Source: Drosophila miranda (lineage: Eukaryota; Arthropoda; Insecta; Diptera; Drosophilidae). Taken from it: a stretch of 64,000 bases of DNA. The notes under the pieces are model-generated. The model did not search any database and was not told the origin of the DNA. It saw nothing but the letters and a program-made list of their open reading frames with translations. The stretch is taken from NCBI RefSeq assembly GCF_003369915.1, contig NC_046677.1, forward strand, positions 29,034,913-29,098,912. The letters are read 5' to 3'. Positions within the stretch are counted from its first letter, which is position 1, and each line of letters starts with the position of its first letter. The position numbers and the translations under genes were made by a program. Positions 57,570 through 64,000 of the stretch are shown piece after piece.

Positions 57570-59012
57570 ATGGATGAAAAACTAAAGTATTCGCTGCTGC
57601 GTGGTGAGCTGGTGGACACGCAAAGCATATGGACAAGGTGAGAATCAGGAAGATGTACGTATGCACGACGATCCAAGTAATTCTGATCGTCCCTTCTTCT
57701 TTCTAGGCACGAGAAACGCGTATGGTTCATCACACTGATAACAGGCACATGTATGCTTTACTCGACGCGGACAACTATGCCATTGCTGGTGCCAGCGGTG
57801 GCCGCCGCACAAAAGTGGAGTAAAACCGATTCGGGCACCGTCCTCAGCTCGTTCTTTTGGGGCTACACTCTGACGCAGGTGGTGGGCGGTTACTTTAGCG
57901 ATCGATTCGGTGGCCAAAGGGTTATACTGATTGCAGCCATTGGCTGGTCGCTCATCACATTCCTGATGCCCACGATCATCTGGTCGGCGGGGTCGATCAA
58001 GAGCTATGCCATTCCTTTTATTGTGGCTATACGCATACTGAACGGAGCCTTTCAGGGCGTCCACTTTCCCAGCATGATAAGCCTAACCAGCCAGGTGAGT
58101 CGGAATGTCTTTACATTGATGTAATCTGATCTAATCTGGATTATGTTTCAGAACCTCTGCCCGAACGAGCGCAGCAGCTTCTTTGGTCTGCTGACTGCCG
58201 GCTCTGCACTGGGAACCTTACTCACGGGCATTATGGGCTCCTTTCTGCTCGATTACTTTGGCTGGTCGTATGTGTTCCGTGTGATTGGCCTGATGGGAAT
58301 TGCTTGGGCGTTGGTGTTGCGCTACTATGCCATGGCCGGAGAGAGGAATCGAATCATCAACATTGCCACACCCTCGCGTCTGTCCGCAAACAGGACGCCG
58401 GCGGAGACAACTGTACCCTGGCTGCGCTACTTCAGTCGCCTGTCCTTTTGGGCCTGTGTTCTGACGCATGCCTGTGAGATGAATTGCTTCTTTGTGCTGC
58501 TCTCGTGGCTGCCCACCTACTTCCACGATGGCTTCCCGCACGCCAAGGGTTGGGTGGTTAACATGATACCCTGGCTGGCCCTGCCGCCGTGCACGTTGTT
58601 CGCCAAATACTTGACTACGCGACTGCTAGCTCGCGACTGGCACACGACTACAGTGAGAAAGTTTATCCAGAGTTGTTGTTTTGCCGCCCAGAATCTGGCC
58701 CTGTTTGTGATGAGCCGTACGTCTGATTTCCACACGGCTCTGATTTGCATGACCATCATCATTGGCGGCACGGGCTTCCACAACAATGCTGTGACTGTGA
58801 ATCCGCAGGATCTGGCTCCGCTCCACTCGGGCAGTGTCTTTGGCCTCATGAACACGGTGGGAGCTATTCCCGGATTTCTCGGCGTCTATCTGGCGGGCCA
58901 CATACTGGAGTTGACCCAGAGCTGGCCGATGGTTTTCAGCGCTGCGGCAGGCATTAATCTAGTGGGTTGGATAATATTCCTGGTGTTCGGCTCGGCGGAG
59001 GCCATTGTTTAA
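57570..59012 (+). CDS. MFS organic anion/nucleotide transporter, SLC17A9 (VNUT)-like
   Basis: Three exons, 57570-57637, 57707-58094 and 58152-59012 (438 aa), with AAG|GTGAGA to TTCTAG|G and CAG|GTGAGT to TTTCAG|AAC. Twelve hydrophobic segments of the major facilitator fold are visible. SLC17 signatures are GYFSDRFGGQ after helix 2, RILNGAFQGVHFPSM in helix 4, and GTGFHNNAVTVNPQDLAP, which in this family marks SLC17A9. Vertebrate SLC17A9 loads ATP into secretory vesicles and lysosomes using membrane potential. I recall the melanogaster gene as CG15438. The N-terminus is short and cytosolic. It is convergent with Elp3, with only 160 bp between the stop codons. Confidence 0.92.
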
Positions 59013-59172
59013 TTGTGCAAGAGAATGCTCTTTGACATTTTCCCGGTCAGGAAAGAACATATTTATTTATGTATTTGTATGATATATATATAAGGCCCAT
59101 TAGTCTTAAGTAGCGAAATCCTACGGCTCCTGGCGTGATAAAATATATATGTATATTTGAATGCCATGAAAC

Positions 59173-61003
59173 TCATTCTGATAGGATCTTCGACATGTAG
59201 GGTCCGTCCAGCGCGTAGCCCAGCTTCCGGTAATAGTTCCGAGTGCCGACACCTGAGATGACCGCCAGCTTACGGCTGCCATGCTCTTCGACCGCAATTC
59301 GCTCCGCCTCTTCCATCAGCAGTATACCGAATCCCTGATGCTGGAACTTGGTGGGATCACGAGCGTTCACCGGAACTACCGAGCCATAGACGTGCAATTC
59401 CCGCACAATGGAACAGTCGCCCTTCAGCTCCGGCCGGAAGGTATCTGGCGAACATTTGCGCAGACGCAGTAGACCAACGAGTATATCCTGTTCGGGATCC
59501 TCATACGAGAGGAACGTTTCCCAACCTCCATTTGCCACATAATCGCGTCGGATTAGCTCTATGTCATAGGGTCGAACTTTGTTGTGAATCTCCTGGATGC
59601 CGACCTCGCGTGTCCTTACATCACGACATGTGGTACCCAGATCCTTCATGCGAGCCAGGGCAAGCTCTCGAAGATTACCGTGCTCTACCCCAGAGCTGAA
59701 AAGGGTACTCATGTTAAGCTTGTCATAGAATTTATCGGCTACTTGCTTACCTGACCAACGGCATGGGAATGTCGCGCTGCACGCGATAGACTCGTGTCCA
59801 GGGTGGCACTAGGGCCAGGATTTTGGCAACCAGATCCACCAGCATAGAGGGTGGATAGGACTTGTAGCGTCTTGTCTTCCACAGCTCATAGAGCCCGGTA
59901 CCGCGAATGACGAGAGTGGGATAGATTTTCAGGCCATCCGAGCGAAAGGCAGGATTCTCAAAATATTCGATGAACTGCTCAATGTCACGCTCAAAGTCTA
60001 CATTGGGTAAGTCGGGCATCATGTGGGCCACAATCTTGTAGCCGGCGTCTTTGCCTAGCTGAAAACTTTCGCACACAGCCCGCACCGTATGGCCACGATT
60101 TGTGTCTCTGGCAACATCTTCGTAGACGGATTGCACGCCAATTTCCAGGCGGGTGCAGCCGTAGTTGAGCATATCCGAGAGGTGCCTCTTGAGGCAGTAG
60201 TCCGGACGTGTCTCAATTGTAATGCCAATGCACTTGGTGCGAGATTTCTCAGAGTAACGTACAGCCTCGGCCACGTTGGCACTGCTGTGACCAGAGAGAG
60301 CGTCGTGCAGATTGCGTATGAAATAGTCGCGATACTCCTCCGACAGACACATGAAGGTACCGCCCATTACAATAAATTCCACCTTGTCCACGCTGTGACC
60401 CAGCTGCTTGAGCTGTTCGACGCGATGTCGCGTCTGCACAAAGGGATCGTACCGTGCTCGTATAGCGCGCATGGAGGTGGGCTCATAGCCGGTATATGAT
60501 TGCGTCGAGTACTCAAAGTCGCTGTCAGGCCCGCCAGGACAATAGACGCAGATGTTGCCGGTCATATTGATGTGAGGACAACGATGGGGCTTGCACATAA
60601 CTGCAACGACGGCAATCTGTACAAAACAAAGATTTAAGAGGAATAGAAACATTGCCAAAGGTCTCTATCAACTTACACCGCTCGCTGTACGTATGGGCTT
60701 GGCGCGCAGTTTGGGCAGAAGGATCTTTTTGGCGTCCTGTGGCACTGCGGCTATTATGTCCACCAATCGTGGCGAGCTGTCTAGTCCATATTTGGAAGAT
60801 ATAAGCGACTTCATGCGGTTCAAATTTACATCCTTCTTGGCTTCGTGTGCGGCCAGAAGCTCTTGAATTATTTCCCCGATAACAAGCACCTGACGCTCCT
60901 CACGACTGAGACCAACACCTGAAAAGGAAACACGTTGCTCACTTGAAGCAGTACCTATGTATTGTGTATTTGCAAACATACCCAACTTCTTTTTCGGCTT
61001 CAT
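59173..61003 (-). CDS. Elp3: Elongator complex catalytic subunit 3
   Basis: Four minus-strand exons, 60982-61003, 60677-60918, 59751-60616 and 59173-59695 (550 aa). All junctions restore the conserved protein: [25 protein letters not shown], and PMPLVS-SGVEHG. The radical-SAM cluster motif [14 protein letters not shown] gives Cys101, Cys111 and Cys114 (C-x9-C-x2-C). The C-terminal GNAT domain has [18 protein letters not shown] and [11 protein letters not shown]. Elp3 acetylates and transfers carboxymethyl groups to wobble uridine in tRNA, as part of the six-subunit Elongator. Length and sequence are close to the human protein throughout. The first exon encodes only seven complete residues. 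It is divergent from morgue. Confidence 0.97.
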
Positions 61004-61617
61004 TTCCTGGCAGATTTTCGCATAAATATTGCACGTGTGGCGTTGCAGCTGATTTGTTTTGCTTATCGAGGAACACGATATCGATGCGCACCAGTGCTGC
61101 GATTTTAGCATATTTCAATCTATACCTAGCATTTTTATAAGTGGAATTTCAAATAGCCCTTTGACAATAGACTTTGCTAACTTTTCTGCGAAAAAAGGGT
61201 TACAGTGAGAGACAAAACGTGCAAATGGATTTGTGTTACACCCAGAATTGTATACTGTGTACATATAGTATTTTTAGTAAGCTTCAATAACTACATATGT
61301 CTGTCTGTCCGTCTTGATGAGTGGCTAGAGCAATCTAATTTTGTTTATTGTACATGTTAATTAATCAAGATCTTATGAAAGGTCAAATCAGTGCTGATGT
61401 TGAAGTTGACGCTCGCCAATTGAAATAAATACATTGAAACCACAAAAATGTTATTGTTGGGGTGTAGATACATACACATACAGTCCTAGCATTTAGCTTA
61501 TTTATTTTCGGTGTTAGCCATTTCTGTCATCTGGCGGCCTAATGTATCAACGATATTACATCCCTAATACTCTTGATTTCCGAATTCTTTTTTATAAGAT
61601 TTTTGTGCCCCGAAAAA
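61004..61617. other. divergent promoter region, Elp3 and morgue
   Basis: GATATCGATG (DRE-like, 61077-61086) and GCAGCTGATTTG (about 61045) lie at the Elp3 end. ACGATATTACATCCCTAATACTC lies just before morgue at about 61551. No other gene is seen in the 615 bp. Confidence 0.5.
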
Positions 61618-63149
61618 ATGACTAGCTGCGTGTCAGCGCAGCAGCAAAAAGATCAGGAGCAGTTGTTGGATGAGCTAAACGCTAGCGACGATGAAATGGA
61701 CGACGCAGAAGATGCAGACAAGGCTAAAGAGCAACTGACAGAGCCCACATTCTCTTTTTCGGTGTGTATACAACGAACCCGGGTTTTGTCATCAATTTGT
61801 GAATAATGGAATTTAACCGTCCACAGAATAGCCACACCTGCTGGGTGTGCAATGGCTATTACGGTCCCAACTTTGGGGAGCCCCTTTGCGGGTCCTGCCA
61901 TGCTTTTCTATACAACGCACAACTGGCCGAAGAGATGCTGACGGAACTGTCTGATGACGAGGATTCTGGCAATGATGAGCCACCGTTCAAGGACAAGCAG
62001 GAGGATGAGGAAACTGAAAACGATGTGGACATAATGGGATTCGAAGACCTGGAAGATGCAGAGCCCGCAGCACAGCCACACCAACCGCAGCCGCCGCTCC
62101 CAGTGAATAATGAGGCGGATGCGGTGGTCCAACAGCTGGAATTGCCACAGCAGGCACAAGATCTGGTTGCCCTGCAACCGCCGGCACGACGCGAAAGTCC
62201 TGAACGGGACTTTGACAATGAGCGTGCCGTAAATCCGTTCTTGTTACCCGTTAAAAGGCCACGGCCTATGGCACCATTGGGTCTGCCGCACTTCATGAAC
62301 GAGCTGGCCGATGGAAGGTTGCGGTCTCATGAGTATAATGCCAATGGGGCTGGCAGTAGTAACGCAGCGGACAATAAGAGTACTATCAACCGGATACCTG
62401 TTGAGATATTACTGAAAATATTTGCCTACCTGGACGACATGTCCTTGTGGATATGCAGCGAAGTGTGCAAGCAGTGGCACGACATCATTGGCAAAAACAC
62501 AGCGCAAAGCATGTGGAAGGCATACATCAAGCAGCGCTGGCCGTTGTTCGAGAGTCTCTCGGACTCGCCGGACTGGCACAAGCTGTACGGAGCATTGATG
62601 TCGTCATGCTTCTGTCGCACCTGCCTAATCGAAATGGGCGGACGCGGGCAATCTCCGCAAGACGACGAGCAGGACAATCCGATCCGAAACATTTTTCTGC
62701 GCGGCGAGGCTAATCTGCTGAACAGCTACGAGTCGGAGGGCATTTCCGCCATCCCATTGGATCGACAGAACAACTATTGGCAGGCAACGATACTGGGGCC
62801 ACCGGGCAGTCCCTACGAGGGCGGAAAGTTCTTCTTGTTTATCTACTTCCCAGACCGGTATCCCATGGCACCGCCCACAGTGCGTTTTCTAACCAAAATC
62901 CTACATCCAAATGTTTCGCGGCATGGCGATGTGGGAATTGACATTTTTCAGCAGCAAAACTGGTCTCTGGCGCTAAACGTAGCCAAGGTTTTGTTGTCGG
63001 TACAGAGCCTACTCACCGATCCGTACACAGAGGTGTGCATGGAGCCAGAAGTGGGCTACATCTATGAGCACGAACGTGAGCGGTTTGAGCAGCTGGTGCG
63101 TTCATGGACCTGGAAGTATGCCATGTTCGAATTGATATCGCCTCGCTAA
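61618..63149 (+). CDS. morgue: morgue: F-box plus ubiquitin-conjugating-variant protein
   Basis: Two exons, 61618-61761 and 61827-63149 (488 aa), with TCG|GTGTGT joined to CCACAG|AAT. A CxxC...CxxC zinc-binding motif (CWVC, then CGSC; Cys53, 56, 69 and 72) lies at the start of exon 2. An acidic region follows, then an F-box at about 235-280 (INRIPVEILLKIFAYLDDMS) and a UBC fold at about 330-488 (ATILGPPGSPYEGGKFFLFI, KILHPNV). The active-site cysteine position of E2 enzymes is Gly418 (GDVGIDIF), as in the known morgue protein. It therefore cannot form the usual thioester and probably bridges SCF and ubiquitin. In melanogaster it promotes loss of DIAP1 and cell death with reaper and grim. Confidence 0.96.
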
Positions 63150-63390
63150 GCAGCCTCTTAAGAAGTCGGAGACGCGGGACACCAGCACTAGCATATGGGT
63201 TTACTGGACTGAAAGTTGGAAACTATATAAAACCCTCTTTAAGTTGAGTTGTATATGATTATCAAAACTACATATGAAAATGTGTATTTAGGTTAGTAGT
63301 GCCATCCTGATTTTTCGATTTCGGCCACTCTTATATGAACCCCCCACATTGTAGTCGAAATTACTTAACGCTTCTATTGGTAAACCTTAT

Positions 63391-63396
63391 AATAAA
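63391..63396 (+). terminator. polyadenylation signal of morgue
   Basis: AATAAA at 63391-63396 lies about 240 bp after the stop codon and 47 bp before the stop of the convergent FAM32A-like gene. Confidence 0.6.
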
Positions 63397-63442
63397 ACCT
63401 AATATTTAAGTTACAATAACAGCATTGGGAGTGTCTCGGCGT

Positions 63443-63814
63443 TTATTTCGTCCAGGAAACCTTTGGTATGTCAAAGTGTTCGGTCAGGGAGTCCAGGTGC
63501 TCGTTGAACTTCTCCACCCGCTCCTTGTGTGTGGTCTGGGCCTTGTCCATGATCCGTTTGTTGCGCATCTTCTCCTGCTGCTTCTTGCTGGCTAGCTCCG
63601 CCTTGGTTAGCTTACGCTCGTACCCACTGCCGACTGCTGTTGCTGATGAAGATGTACTCGTCTCAGCGATCTGCTGCTCCACATATGACTTTTGCAGTGC
63701 CTCGCGTTCCTTGTCCTTGTCCTTTCCCTTATTCTTCTTCTTTTTCTTCTTAAGGTCTGTGTCGTTCTTAAGCTTAAGCTTGCCCTTGGCCGCACACGCA
63801 TATTCGTCGGACAT
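63443..63814 (-). CDS. FAM32A homologue
   Basis: A single-exon 123 aa protein. Lys-rich low-complexity sequence (DLKKKKKKNKGKDKDKERE) fills residues about 20-40. The C-terminus HLDSLTEHFDIPKVSWTK is the invariant end of FAM32A. In human spliceosomes the FAM32A C-terminus enters the catalytic core and helps exon ligation, so the conserved tail is probably the working part. Start at 63814 (MSDEYACAAKGKLKLK) matches the family; the frame is open further upstream without support. Immediately upstream lie a DRE and an inverted copy of the repeat family. Confidence 0.9.
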   Translation of the reverse strand: MSDEYACAAKGKLKLKNDTDLKKKKKKNKGKDKDKEREALQKSYVEQQIAETSTSSSATAVGSGYERKLTKAELASKKQQEKMRNKRIMDKAQTTHKERVEKFNEHLDSLTEHFDIPKVSWTK

Positions 63815-63877
63815 TTTTTGTTTAAAAAATTTTTTTATTTTTCTTTGTTTTGTTTTATCTGCGATTATTAATGTTTT

Positions 63878-63885
63878 TATCGATA
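63878..63885 (-). promoter_or_regulatory. DRE of the FAM32A-like gene
   Basis: A perfect TATCGATA (palindromic) lies 64 bp upstream of the start codon and directly beside the inverted repeat's GTATATTT words. Confidence 0.7.
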
Positions 63886-63889
63886 TGCG

Positions 63890-64000
63890 ATTATCGTTAA
63901 AATATACCAACCCACCAGCAGAAATATACAAAAATATACCGTCTCATTTTAAAAATATACCGTAAAATATACTGACAAATTAAAGTTATATTTTACATAT
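63890..64000 (-). repeat. large AT-rich repeat, inverted copy cut by the window end
   Basis: Read on the minus strand it matches the last part of the second sub-unit: ATATGTAAAATATAAC, then TCAGTATATTTTACGGTATA, then GTATATTTTTGTATATTTCTG. The orientation is inverted relative to the other copies, so its tail again points at the gene beside it. Confidence 0.85.

Overview
The window is nuclear DNA from a Drosophila-type fly. The host genes have mostly 55-80 bp introns, Drosophila core-promoter motifs (Ohler motifs 1, 6, 7 and DRE) are plainly visible, and the protein set is that of a drosophilid Muller B arm: Or33 receptors, drosocrystallin, RpL27A, GS1-like, Elp3 and morgue. From memory, D. 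melanogaster carries the Or33/Crys group near 33B and the RpL27A-Gs1l-ND-B8-PHF14-like-SLC17A9-like-Elp3-morgue group near 24F-25A. The two groups are joined here, so this is a rearranged relative. I favour the obscura group, but that is an inference.

Layout. 1-17.7 kb holds no convincing gene: AT-rich DNA with homopolymers and microsatellites (including a run of 29 G). 17.7-24.6 kb is a plus-strand array of four two-exon odorant receptors: three Or33a/b-type copies, then Or33c. 24.6-30 kb is non-coding. 30.2-32.2 kb is a TATA-driven cuticle/lens crystallin gene (Crys). 35.7-39.9 kb has an armadillo-repeat gene, a ZAD zinc-finger gene (minus) and mRpL27. 40-43.2 kb is a tandem array of a 1.3-1.4 kb AT-rich repeat. 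43.3-47.8 kb holds RpL27A, Sf3b5, Gs1l and a complex I subunit (NDUFA2/ND-B8). 48-49.1 kb has more of the repeat. 49.2-63.8 kb is dense: a SECp43-like RNA-binding protein, a PHF14-like PHD protein, a BTB-BACK protein, an SLC17A9-like transporter, Elp3, morgue and a FAM32A homologue.

Three points stand out. (1) The repeat family occurs as an array at the apparent junction of the two gene blocks. Copies also lie directly upstream of four genes, always with the same end towards the gene. That end carries GTATATTT motifs, and in several copies also DRE and motif 1, so the repeat looks like a mobile or amplifying housekeeping-promoter module. (2) Gs1l has two consecutive exons of exactly 219 bp in the same phase. 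They encode alternative cap domains of a HAD phosphatase and are separated by only 34 bp, which should force mutually exclusive splicing. (3) The first Or33 gene is a mosaic: its promoter and first exon are Or33a-like, while its second exon is nearly identical to that of the third gene, consistent with gene conversion.

The genes do not form one pathway. The right half is mostly housekeeping: translation (RpL27A, mRpL27, Elp3), splicing (Sf3b5, FAM32A-like), respiration (ND-B8), chromatin (PHF14-like) and ubiquitin/apoptosis control (morgue). The left half is sensory (odorant receptors) and eye/cuticle specific. I saw no retrovirus-like, LTR or Polinton element and no convincing tRNA or rRNA gene.
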